Origin: Rhizophagus irregularis
Taxonomy: Eukaryota > Glomeromycota > Glomeromycetes > Glomerales > Glomeraceae
Assembly: GCF_026210795.1 (NCBI RefSeq)
Contig: NC_089442.1
Coordinates: forward strand, 4,802,501-4,866,500
Direction of reading: 5' to 3'
Length of the DNA stretch: 64,000 bases
Shown: piece by piece, positions 36,370-47,229 of the stretch
Layout: every line of letters begins with the position of its first letter
How positions within the stretch are numbered: position 1 is the first letter of the stretch
Program-made: the position numbers and the translations under genes
Notes under the pieces: model-generated
The model's input: the letters and a program-made list of their open reading frames with translations, nothing else
What the model was told of the DNA's origin: nothing
Databases searched by the model: none

Positions 36370-37615
36370 TTTCAAAGTATGGTTTGAGCATTTTGGCTGA
36401 AGTAAATCTTATTCTTTTAATTAAAAGTAGTTCAGTAAGTTTAAAACTGTTAAGATCATAAAAGTACAGTTAATATTTTTGGAATTATTTACATTTTTTA
36501 TATAATACTGTAGTATTAAGTTACAAATTTTTTTACCTTCAGAGCGTATTTTAAGATTTTTAGCCAAAGTAAATCAACTTCTTATATTAATTGTAAGTTG
36601 TTCGGCATGTCATAATCTACTTGAATATTAATTTTCACGAAGGTACAGTTAATACTTGATGAGTTATTCATGATTTTCACAATGGTACTCATTTACGAAT
36701 TTATTTTTTTCCGTTTTGTCACTTCAGAGCGTATTTTGAGCACTTTAGTCAAAGTAAATCGACTTCTTTTATTAATTGAAAGTTGTTCAGCAGGTCGCAA
36801 TCTACATAGATATTAATTTTTATGAAGGTACAGTTAATACTTGATGAATTATTCATGATTTTCACAACGGTACTCATTTACGAATTTTATTTTTTTCCAT
36901 TTGTCACATCAGAGCGTATTTTGTGCACTTTAGTCAAAGTAAATCGTCTTCTTTTATTAATTGAAAGTTGTTCAGCAGGTCACAATCTACTTGGATATTA
37001 ATTTTCACGAAGGTACAGTTAATACTTGATGAGTTATTCACGATTTTCACAATGGTACTCATTTACGAATTTTATTTTTTTCCGTTTTGTCACATCAGAG
37101 CGTATTTTGAGCACTTTAGTCAAAGTAAATCGACTTCTTTTATTAATTGAAGTTGTTCAGCAGGTCGCAATCTACTTGGATATTAATTTTTACGAAGGTA
37201 CAGTTAATACTTGATGAATTATTCACGATTTTTACAACAGTACTCATTTACGAATTTTATTTTTTTCTGTTTTGTTACATCAGAGTGTATTTTGAGCACT
37301 TTAGTCAAAGTAAATCGACTTCTTTTATTAATTGAAAGTTGTTTAGAAGGTCAAAATCTACTTGGATATTAATTTTTACGAAGGTACAGTTAATACTTTA
37401 TGAGTTATTCACAATTTTTACAATGGTACTCATTTACGAATTTTATTTTTTCTATTTTGTTACTTCAGAGCGTATTTTGAGCACTTTAGCCAAAGCAAAT
37501 CGACTTCTTTTATTAATTGAAAATTGTTCAGCAGCTTAGAATCTACTTGAATATTTATTTTAATGAAGGCATAGTTAATATTTGTGGAGTTATTAATTTT
37601 TTATAATTGTGTGTA
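36370..37615. repeat. 185-bp satellite, about 6.7 tandem copies
   Basis: The landmark AGAGCGTATTTTGAGCACTT recurs at 36541, 36726, 36911, 37097, 37282 and 37467, so the period is 185-186 bp; a diverged copy precedes at about 36373. Middle copies are the most alike and edge copies the most diverged, as expected of unequal exchange. Overlapping open frames in the array (36968-37539) are products of the repeat, not genes. Confidence 0.9.
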
Positions 37616-38819
37616 TTACATTGAATTACAAGTAAATTTATATTCTTAAATGTATTTTGTTTAAAATTTAATTATTTAAGATTAGTTTTTTATTTAATAT
37701 TGCTTAATAAAATATTTTTTAAAATTTAACAATATTACAATATAATTTTTTATAAAAATATATATTTCATAATGTATATACTATATACAATTTTTTTGTA
37801 TAGTGAAAAAGCTGAAAAATGTGGTTAAGAATTGGTAATACGGCTGTAAAAAGTCACAAATCGGACAAATATAGCTAAAATCAGCAGTCCGATTTGAATA
37901 TGCAATTTAAAAATTGGCATATCTAATTTTTGTCAATTCATGCTAAAAAATCAGTTACAAAAAGCTACAAATCAGATAAATATAACCAAAAATTGACTAT
38001 TTGATTTTTTTGCCAATTTTTATTTATTTGATGTGTGATAAGGTAAGTTTTTCTACACTTTAAAGCATCAAACAATACTAGTATCCGCTAATATGTACTA
38101 CCCAAAAACTCACTGATGTAAAATCACAATTATTAAAAAATTTGCAAAAATTTTTGTTAATACTAAGGTTGCCTGCTGAAACTCATTTGGCCCAATGCCG
38201 AAAGTTGAAACTCCTTACATAGTGTCGAAACTGCCGAAACGCCGAAACACCGAAACGCTGAAACTGTCAAAACTGCCAAAACTGCCAAAACTGTTTTGGC
38301 ATTTTGGCATAGTTTCGGCATAACTGATACTAATACTTTATTAGAGTTTCAGCATTGTTTCGGCATATATAGTATTAACTTTCTATAAAAAATAAAAGAA
38401 AGAAACAGTTGTTTCTTTAGACTTATTCTCACACGTACATACCCACCCCATTTAAATTATTTGCTCGTTACTAAGCTAAAGGTTTTTATTAATTTGTTTT
38501 AAGTTACTACTAACACGACAAAAAAAAACAAAAATTAAAAAAAAATTATTTCGTTTATATTATAATTTAATATATTAGTTTATTGCAATTTTTTATTTAT
38601 ATTAAAACAGATTAATTAGAAAAGTATATTATTTAGTCTGAAACTCCGTTTTCAGTCCAGCATGACGGAATCTACGATAAAAAAATAATGAATATTAGTA
38701 AAACATTCCGAAGCACTTTCTTCACCATCTCTTTATCTCCCACTACCACATATAGTACCCGCCCAGTTCCAAGGTTCCAGTTCAAAAATCTAAGTAAAAA
38801 GAGTTTAAACTAAAAACTC

Positions 38820-41800
38820 CAGTGTTGGCATTGGACTCATTTCAATTGATTTAATTGGACGATTTGAACAATTGGATATAGACCAATTGCGTCCAATTGT
38901 CCAATTGGTCTAATACACATCTGTTGGATTTGGACTATGACCAATTAGTCCAATTAGGCAATTGGACGTACAATTGGACTTGGTCCAATTCATCGTCCAA
39001 TCAAATTTTCGTAATACATAATGATAATTGATAAATCGTTAAACCTGAATTTCCGATAATCTTTTTTTTTAATTGCGATATTAAAAATGACGCGCGAAAA
39101 ATATAAACTTAGTGGATATTTTTTAATGTTAGAAGAAAAGTCCAATAAATATAATAATTATGCAGTTTGTCAAGAATGTGTTAGGGGTTTGGGTCGAGAG
39201 GAAGCGATGAAACAGAGGTTTACAAATACAAAACATGCATGTGCAAAGCATCTTGAAAATTGTCCTTATTGAGCTGAAAGACACTCTTCAGAAGAGACTC
39301 AAGCTATAATTCAGAAAGCTATGGAGTATGGTTCGAAAAAACCAATTAAATGACAACGATTATCAATAGATAATGACTTTGATGAGGGTAAAACTGAAGT
39401 ATTAACACCGCTATCAAGCACATCAACACCTTCCCAAGGTTCTTCTAATTTGAACAATTTTTTTTATAAATCATCACGTGCAAACAGCATAAGTAGCATA
39501 TCAGATATTTTATTTCGAAGCTTTGGTCCCCTTGATAACTATATGTATCATAAATTGAAGCCAAAACAAATAGAAACATTTGAACGTTTACTATTAGATG
39601 TTACTGTAGCTTGTGGTTTTGCTTTTCGTTAGGTTGATAATCCAGCAGTTAAAGAGCTCTTTAAATGGCTTAATCCAATGTTAGAGTTACCAGATCATAA
39701 GCAGCTTAGCGGCAGAATTCTTAAAAAAGCATCCAATAACCTTAAAGATATTGTTCTTAATGATGCTATTAATGATGATCTTGAAATTATGCTAGCTTTT
39801 GATGGTTGGAAAAATGTTTCTCGTCAAAATTTATTAGGGTCCGTTTTATTTACTTCAGAATGCAATATGATTATATGGAAAGTTGAGGATATCAGTGGAA
39901 AAAGATGTACTAGTGATATTATAATAGATGAAACGAAAAAATCATTTGATGAGCTTGAAAAAAAGAATATTAAAATTAATGGATTAATTACGGACTCTGC
40001 TTCAGAAAATGTTGCTGCAAGGTAATCAATAATAATTATTTTTAATTTTAGGTTTATAAAATTATTTAAAATTATTTATTAATTTTATTGATTTAGAAAA
40101 CGATTGCGCCTCCAATACCGGGACAAGATATTTTTGCCGTGCTTTGCGCACCAGATGAATTTGTATATTGGAGATATATTTAAAGAGTCATCAAGTCTGA
40201 GTGATGCTGCTGAAGGGCTATTAGTTTAATTACTTTTTTCAGTCAGTCAAAAGTATGGCTTGGACGACTTCAAAATGAGCAAGCAGCTATTTACAAAGTT
40301 CATATTGCATTAGTAACCCCAGCTACTACTCGATGGAACTCATACTATTACTGTTTTGCTAGTTTATTAAAAACAAAAGGGGCTTTACGTGTATGTATTA
40401 TGCAATAAAAATTTTGGGTTGATCTTTGTTTTTACTTTTTAATTAAACAATTTTATTTTTTTTTAGAATCTTGCAACGAAAATAGATGAAAAAATTATTT
40501 CTGATGGCTATGATTTTCCCGAAAAATATTTACAATGCATTTTAGATAATAATTGGTGGATTTCTATTAAAAAAATTGAAACCTTTTTAATTTTATATTG
40601 TGCAACACTTAATAAACTTCAATGACAAAATTCACGATTGCACGAAGTTCTTCACGGATTTGGTAATGTAGTTATGACACTTAAAACATTTGAAGATCAA
40701 GAATTAGCCACTACTCTTCTTTCAAAAATTGAGCGACGATGGAGAGATTGGGAACAGCCTCTCTTGTTACTATCATTTTTGCTACATCCATTTTATCGTG
40801 ATACAAAATTTAATCCTGCATTAAATTTATCATTTCCTCACCCAGCAAAATGGGTTTTATATTATTATTGTGCATGGTTTAAGGAGGAACCAACAGTTTT
40901 ACTAGCTGAACTTGAAGAATATAGATCAAAAAAATATCCTTATACTGATTCTATTTCTAAGCAATTTAAAAATAATATTTTAGATTATTGGAATTTTACA
41001 AAAGGTTACTCAAAAGAATTGTATAGGGTTGCTCAACGAATTTTTTCAATTACTGTATCAACAGCTTCATTGGAACGATTGTTTTCAACAATGGGATGGT
41101 ATCACTCAAAACGGAAGAATCGATTAAAGGTACAACATATTAGCATATTTATTTATATAATTTAACTACAAAGTTTTTTGCAATGTTTTTTTTGGTATTT
41201 TAGGCGGAAAAAGTGTTAAGTTTAGCCCAAATTCGTGCAAGTATGCAAAGACAACAACAGCTTTACGAGTTAGATTATCATGCAAAACAATATCAAACAA
41301 CTATAACAAGAACTTCAGATAATATAGAATTTGCAAGATTAGAAAATGATGATGAAATTTTCATTCTATCTGATAATGAAGGTTCTGATACTGATAGTGA
41401 AACAAATGAATATGATAATGAAAGTATAAATAATATTTATACACAACCATTAGCATCTGCTAACGAATGGAGAAAAACAGTAATGGATTAGATAGAAATG
41501 ATTGAAAATGAATTACAGGACCAAGATAATGAATTAGTAAGCATTACTGATACATATGATATTTCTATTGAAAATATTGAGCAGATACAACATCCTGCTA
41601 TTGATCCGCAAGCAAAATGTAAATTAAAAAATATTTTTATAGAAAATTTAGAGTTACCAGGTTACTTAGAAGATTTTATTATTGGTAAAGCTTAATAAAT
41701 AAATTTAATAAATTTGCAAATTTCGAACTTTAATAAATCATGTAAAATTTATGATGTCATTTGCTAAAATTATTTTTATTGGTTAATAATTTCAGTTGGA

Positions 41801-41910
41801 ATTGGACTGAGTCCAATTGACCAATTGTTTATTTGAACTAATTGGTACAAGTCCAATAAGTCCAATATCCAATTGGTCCAATTGTCCAATAAGTCCAATT
41901 GCCAACACTG
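38820..41910 (+). mobile_element. hAT transposon, 3.09 kb, nested in copy b
   Basis: Ends CAGTGTTGGCA and TGCCAACACTG are inverted, with a perfect 8-bp duplication AAAAACTC (38812-38819 and 41911-41918). Both subterminal zones (38850-39000 and 41795-41905) are filled with GTCCAATT / CCAATTGG motifs, the likely transposase binding sites. The interior holds one transposase relic. Confidence 0.93.
39087..41695 (+). pseudogene. hAT transposase with BED-like finger and hATC domain (copy 2), six stops
   Basis: The reading starts MTREKYKLSGYFLMLEEKSN. A BED-like finger follows (VCQEC ... ACAKHLENC), then LFRSFGPLDNYMYHKLKPKQ, the DUF659-like block with LAFDGWKN and LITDSASENVAAR (to 40022), an intron to about 40097, and the FAHQMNLYIGDIF segment. 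A TTRWNSYYYCFASLL block comes next, then the hATC region STASLERLFSTMGW near 41060-41100. An acidic tail follows after an intron ending before 41204. In-frame stops are TGA 39270, TGA 39351, TAG 39630, TAA 40227, TGA 40623 and TAG 41489. Otherwise the frame is well preserved, so decay is recent relative to the other two hAT relics. Nearly every stop is one transition from Arg, Gln or Trp codons. Confidence 0.9.
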
Positions 41911-42810
41911 AAAAACTCCCAGTCACTCCAATTCCAAGGCTCCAATTTGGAACCTACAAAAAGGAAAGAAAAAGAACATTATTAAACGTTTTTATATCAA
42001 GAACACCCTCCTCCCACTTCGAATTGCTGTTCCTTCAAGTTCAGGAAACACGTCAAAAAGTCCATTCCTACAAAAAGAAAAAGAAAAGAGCGTTATTAAA
42101 CGTTCTTATATTAAGAATACCCCCTTTCCTTCGAAATACTATACCTCCAAGTCCAGAAAATGCGCTGAAAAGAACGTTCCTAAGAGAAAAGAAAAGAACG
42201 TTATTAAATGTTCTTATATTAATATATTAAAAAAACCTCCCTTCTAACATTGCCGCTCCTGAATATCTACAGTAGGTCAGTAATGCCAAGCAACCGAAAC
42301 CTAAAATAAAAAAAATAAAATTAAGTTAATAAAAGAAAAATACATAAGATAATAAAAGAAAAAAAAATAGACTTACCATTACCGTCTAAGAATCGGAAAA
42401 AAAGATACCGTACTTGTTCGTCAATTCACAAGACTAAAGGTATTAAAAAAAAAATATTTTTTTATAAAAAAAAGAGATTATCAGCCGATTAGATCGGTAA
42501 AATCAGATTGGCTACTGCAGGTTGGACAATATTACATCAGAAATGCCGAAACTATATGTATATCATATGATATACTGCGCCAAAATGCCGAAACAGTTTC
42601 GGCAGTTTCGGCAGTTTCAGCATTTCGGCATTTTTGATTGCTTGCCGAAACCTAGTTTCGGCAGTTTCGGCAGTTTCGGCATGCCGAAACTTCCTAGTTT
42701 CGGCAAGCAACCTTAGTTAATACTATTTAATTTTTAAGTTCAAAGTCCGATTGATAATACTAAATTCAAAGCTCAATTATAAATCATTTTTATAAATTAT
42801 AATTTAAAAA

Positions 42811-42952
42811 TTAAGCAGTATCAAGGAAAATTCTCATGAATTTTTCTTAATACTGCTTAATTCTAATTTAACTAATTTAGTATTAAGGTTTTAATTTAAA
42901 AATTAAGCAGTATCAAGGAAAATTCTTGCGAATTTTTCTTAATACTGCTTTT
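42811..42952. repeat. Two near-identical 50-bp hairpins in direct order
   Basis: TTAAGCAGTATCAAGGAAAA with its partner TTTTTCTTAATACTGCTTAA forms a stem of about 21 bp around a 4-6 base loop at 42811-42860. The same hairpin recurs at 42903-42950 with a different loop (TTGC instead of TCAT). Loop change with stem conservation suggests selection on, or origin from, the palindrome. Confidence 0.75.
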
Positions 42953-43506
42953 ATTGAATTATCTCATAAATAATAGGATAATCTGTTTGAAAATTTTGAG
43001 ATTTAAATATCCCATTAAATAGAATAATAAATAATTTGAAATCTGAATAAATAATTTTAAAATAATTTGAATTATTTTAGAATAATAGATATTTATATAA
43101 TTATTATGTAATGTAAAATAATAAAGTTTTTTAGAAGATTCATACATATAAAAAAATTTGTAGTAGAAGTAATTGTAAAAGTATAAAATTGTAATATTTA
43201 TATTTGAAGAATTTTACTGAGTTTTTATAGTTTTGTAATGATTTTTACAGAAGTACATTAAAGATTTCATATTAATTTATTAGTTTATTTAATTTTAATA
43301 AATAAAAAAAAAACAGTTAAATTAAAATAAAAATTTTTTTTTTTATAATTTAAATAATTTTTTTATCATTATAAATTTTTTTAATTATTTTTTATTTTAA
43401 GGATTAAGAAATGAATTTATAATATGAAGTTTTTATCAATTCTAATTCTTACAATAATTATATAAAGATGGTTGTATATATTTATATGTGATAAATATAT
43501 ATATTA

Positions 43507-44970
43507 TCAAATAATTTGAGTGTGTTTTAACGGATCCAAAATTTGATTTGAATCAATTAATACTCCTTTTCTATTACAAAGAACTTTATTATCGTTTGTG
43601 GTCATCTTCCTATTTGCTAAAGCTTCTTGCTGCTTAGCCGCTTCTTCTTGAGCTTGTTGAGCTTCCTTTCTTCTATTAAATTCTTTTATAAATTGGAGTA
43701 ACTCATCATAGCCATCTTTAATAGCAAATTGAATGGCTTTTTTGGCTTCGCCCAATAAAGTACCATATTTTAATTAGTTCCTTGATATTTGCTTGGAATG
43801 TTTTTCTGAAAGATCATTTATAGTATATTTTCGAGCAAATTCTAAAGTAATTTGTGCATTATTCTGACTAATATCACAATTACTTTTGATCACTTCACCA
43901 GAGCAGGGATCACTTGAACTCATATATTCATCTTTATACCAACAATTAGGAATTAACATCAAGTGAAAATGCGCCTTGGAAGATTCTACAAATACTTTAA
44001 AAAAATGTCTACATATAATTTCATGTGTAATAAGCATAAAACAAGTGCATAAATGTTCTCCAGTGTTAAGCAAAATTACATGTTGGTAGCATTTTGGATA
44101 GTTATATCTAAGGTTGCTTGTCTAAACCTCTTCAAAATCCTACGATTAGTTTTGTCAAAATTTTACTATAGATTTATTATAGTTTCGGCAGAGTTTCGGC
44201 AGTTTTAGCATTTATAATAAGTTTCGGCAGTTTCACCTTTCTCTAAAGTTTCGCCAGTTTTTTAATATAACTTTAATATAGTTTTGGCAGAATTTCGCTT
44301 TTTGGCGAAACGCCATCTTGCCTAAACCTTTAGGTTTCGGCAAGCAACCTTAGTTATATCGAGAAATCTTTCAAATTTCTAAAATATCATTAGGATCAAC
44401 TAACGAAATTAAAGATTTCAAATTAAATTCCTGATCTTCATCAGCTTCAATAAAAGTTTCATCAGAATCATCCATTTCTTTATCAAAAAAGGTTCAAACG
44501 AATCATCATCTGATACTGAAATTTCAGAGAATGATATCTGATACGCACGATAACATATGGATTGACACATCTGCTTATAATGCGCATCATGAATCGGTTG
44601 AGTAAGATATTTTTTCATGATGTCGTCAATGCCGCTAAAAAATGTTTGAATAACAAATGGCTGTGTATATTGTAACGTCAAAGCTTTCCAAATTGAATAA
44701 CGATCATTGTTAATTGACTCAAATTTAAGCCGATTTTCAAGAGATTCTTGGACTTGCAAAAGAGAGAAGCTTGATTGTACAGCTTTTTGTATTAATGCAT
44801 TTTCTAATTCAACACGTTGTGTAGATTGTGTCCCTGCTGTAAAGTGTCGTGATGTAAAGCATTTTACCCAAGTATGCTTCAGATTTAGCAATGTAGTTAT
44901 ATACTTTCTTCCTGCTTCGATCAAATTTAATTTAAATAATATATATATATATATTATACATTTATACTGA
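43507..44970 (-). pseudogene. MULE (FAR1-like) transposase C-terminal part with SWIM zinc finger
   Basis: From about 44970 leftward the reading contains WVKCFTSRHFTAGTQSTQRV, typical of MULE transposases, and then a helical region. There is a one-base frameshift in a T-run near 44493, then an acidic stretch with SLVDPNDILEI and a stop. After the inserted MITE it resumes YPKCYQHVILLNTGEHLCTC with the SWIM motif (Cys-x-Cys...CRHFFKVFV) and AHFHLMLIPNCWYKDEYM. A TAA at 43774-43776 interrupts the tail, which continues GEAKKAIQFAIKDGYDELLQ to 43507. The N-terminal catalytic part is absent, so it is a truncated relic. Confidence 0.85.
44109..44352. mobile_element. TAAGGTTGC-family MITE, copy c (244 bp), inside the MULE relic
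   Basis: Ends TAAGGTTGCTTGTCTAAACC and GGTTTCGGCAAGCAACCTTA; perfect 8-bp duplication GTTATATC (44101-44108 and 44353-44360). Deleting the element and one duplication restores one continuous MULE frame (ISRYN joined to YPKCY). It is nearly identical to copy d at 55127-55370 and has the same length. Confidence 0.93.
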
Positions 44971-45772
44971 AATACTGAAATTAACTTCAAAACTATTTCA
45001 TTAAAGATTCCAGTATTCTGATGTTCCAAACTTCCAATATTCCATTAATATTCCAGTTGTATTTCAATATTCCAGTTTCCAATTCCAGTAAAATTTTTAG
45101 TAAAAACTGGAATTTTTCATACTGATTATATATATATCAAATTAATGACTAATTTTCAATAATAAAAATATAATTCAAACATTTGAAATAAATATAATTT
45201 GATTTGCTTTACAAAACTACTGTATAATTTTAATTTTTTGATTTATCAGATACTATAAATCAATTAGTATTATAAAACTGATTGGTAGTTAATTGAATTA
45301 TATATTCAAATGGTAATAATTAGGTAATAGTCTAATAGGTTACCAATTGTTCATATAAACCAATTTTTCATATTTGACTTATATAGAAATAATGCTATAA
45401 CTAAATCTTAAAAATATGAATATATATAAAATATTGAATTAAATACAAACCAGTTACAAACCTGAAAGCTAACAGATAACAATAAATTATTTTCAATTAA
45501 TTAAAAAAACTTATTTATTTATTTAAAAAGCTCAATTTTTAAATTTGTTAAATTTTTTTTCTAATTAATTAAAATGTTATTTTTACAATAATAAGTTGTA
45601 AATCTACTATAATTAATATTAACATAGAATATTCACAAAAAAAAATGCCTTTTTTTTAAAAAAAATAATAAATTAAGATTAAATCTAATACAAAAAAAAG
45701 TATATATATATATTTATTATATATATTTATTTAAACACATAACATATAAATAATAAATATATCTTTTTTAGT

Positions 45773-46773
45773 TCAAGAATCTTTCTTTATCTTGCTTTTT
45801 TGATTTTCAGCATCAGTAAATGCATGCTAAGATAAAAAATGATGGTAAATAAATGCCTATATTAGATCTATAAATAATAAAAAAGAAATACCTTTGCATA
45901 TTGATCAATATCAAATTTAAAGGGCTTCAGTCCAAAATTCATTTCTACACATTCATTAGGACTTATTAATCCAACAGTTGGATATATATCTCCATCAAAT
46001 ATATGTGTTGATGCAATACCTATTATTCAATAAAAAAAAAAAGGTAAATACCAGAGACTATACATAATATAATCTACAAATTATACGAAAAAACTTTCAG
46101 TTACTACAATGATTTCGTAGGTATTACCTAAGTGAATTCCATTCTTTGTAAAAAATACGGTCCCATTTAAGAAATTAACCCCACATCCAGCCGTATCCCC
46201 AGTTGAATATAAAGCACCATATTCTCTGCCAACCGGGCTTTCAAAGAAGACCAATCTTGAAATTGAAAAATGATATTAGTTTATTTTAAGAAGTATCCAC
46301 TCTCCTAGCACCGATTAATTACCCATCATCACCATGATATCCTATCGAATCTTTTTCCCATCCTGGCATTCTAGTGAGAGGACAACTTTTCTTTCCAAAT
46401 CCCAAACCGATATTCCTATTTTGAAAGAAATTTTCGCTTATTTGTATTAACGTTTTTGGAATAAATAAGTTTAAACATACCCTCGTTCACCCATATCGAT
46501 AACCTCCATTTCAAAATAATATATTCCAGCTTCACAAGGAATAGGACAATTAGCTCTCACAGCTCCAGTATCCCAAATATTTCTTCCAAGTCCTATGTAT
46601 AAAAGTTGAAGACCATCTTGAATCTTCAAATTAGGCGAACACTCGCTAGGATTCCAGTGCGTAGGTAATTGTATGGGTTTATGGGAAGTTTTATTATGCT
46701 TATCTATCCAAGTATCTCGTAGATAATTTGGAATAGACGGTTGAGGATTATTTAATTTTGTGATTTGAGTCAT
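45773..46773 (-). CDS. SPRY-domain protein (RanBP9/10-like SPRY)
   Basis: Five exons (46773-46481, 46415-46323, 46255-46128, 46019-45892, 45826-45773) join in frame to 231 residues; all introns are GT..AG and 55-108 nt. The SPRY domain spans about residues 45-205, with ANCPIPCEAGIYYFEMEVID, NIGLGFGKKSCPLTRMPGWE, GYHGDDG, TAGCGVNFLNGTVFFTKNG and a PTVGLISPNECVEMNFG end block. SPRY domains bind partner proteins through loops; in RanBP9/Gid1 proteins they belong to CTLH ubiquitin-ligase complexes. LisH, CTLH and CRA domains are missing, so this is a stand-alone SPRY protein, a class that is common and expanded in these fungi. The C-terminus is short and Lys-rich. It appears intact. Confidence 0.88.
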
Positions 46774-47229
46774 AATGAGAATGATCTAAGATACAATAAA
46801 AACAAACTGACGATATATGTAGTTTATTCGTAAATCTATTGAATCAAATCAAGTAAGGTGATTTCCGACATTGTATTACAAGAAAATCGCATTAGAATAT
46901 AAATGGTAAAATAATTAGTTGATATTACGCAAATACTTTGAATTCATCTTTTATTTTTGGAAGAGGGCTAGGATAAAAAAATTTATCAAAAAATAGTTAT
47001 GTACAATAACTTAGAAATTTCATGTATCATGGGCTTGCGTCCCACACTCGTTCTTTTGATGATCTGATATAAAAATTCAGTATATTATAAATCAGGTGAT
47101 TTCCTCATGATTTAACTAATGTATGCTACATGCGTGTAAATGTGCCAAAAAAAATATGTAAACTACACTAATAAGACAAAAAAACATATAATCTAATTCC
47201 AACAGTTTTGAAGAAATGATATCTATTCA

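Larger units (their letters stand above)
34471..38030. mobile_element. Candidate 3.6-kb hAT-like element carrying a satellite array
   Basis: The outer ends CAAATAAATAAAAATC and TTTTTATTTATTTG are inverted. Both subterminal zones are rich in AATCAGATTTTTGGC-like motifs (34485-34670 and 37840-38020). The flanks do not form a clear 8-bp duplication, so the boundary is tentative. Inside are a duplicated segment (34909-35430) and a 185-bp satellite (36370-37615). No transposase was found. Confidence 0.55.
38164..42715. mobile_element. TAAGGTTGC-family element, copy b (4.55 kb), hosting a complete hAT element
   Basis: Ends TAAGGTTGCCTGCTGAAAC and GTTTCGGCAAGCAACCTTA match the small MITEs of this family. 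A perfect 8-bp duplication GTTAATAC flanks it (38156-38163 and 42716-42723). Subterminal GCCGAAAC repeats are dense at 38190-38360 and 42540-42710. Removing the nested hAT (38820-41910) leaves about 1.46 kb, which includes an exon-like repeat stretch at 41930-42240. No own transposase was seen. Confidence 0.88.

Noticed and set aside
36968-37539. Several overlapping 60-66-residue frames
   Set aside because: Translations of the 185-bp satellite.
36370-37615. Regular repeats considered as CRISPR
   Set aside because: The whole unit repeats with no unique spacers, and the genome is eukaryotic.
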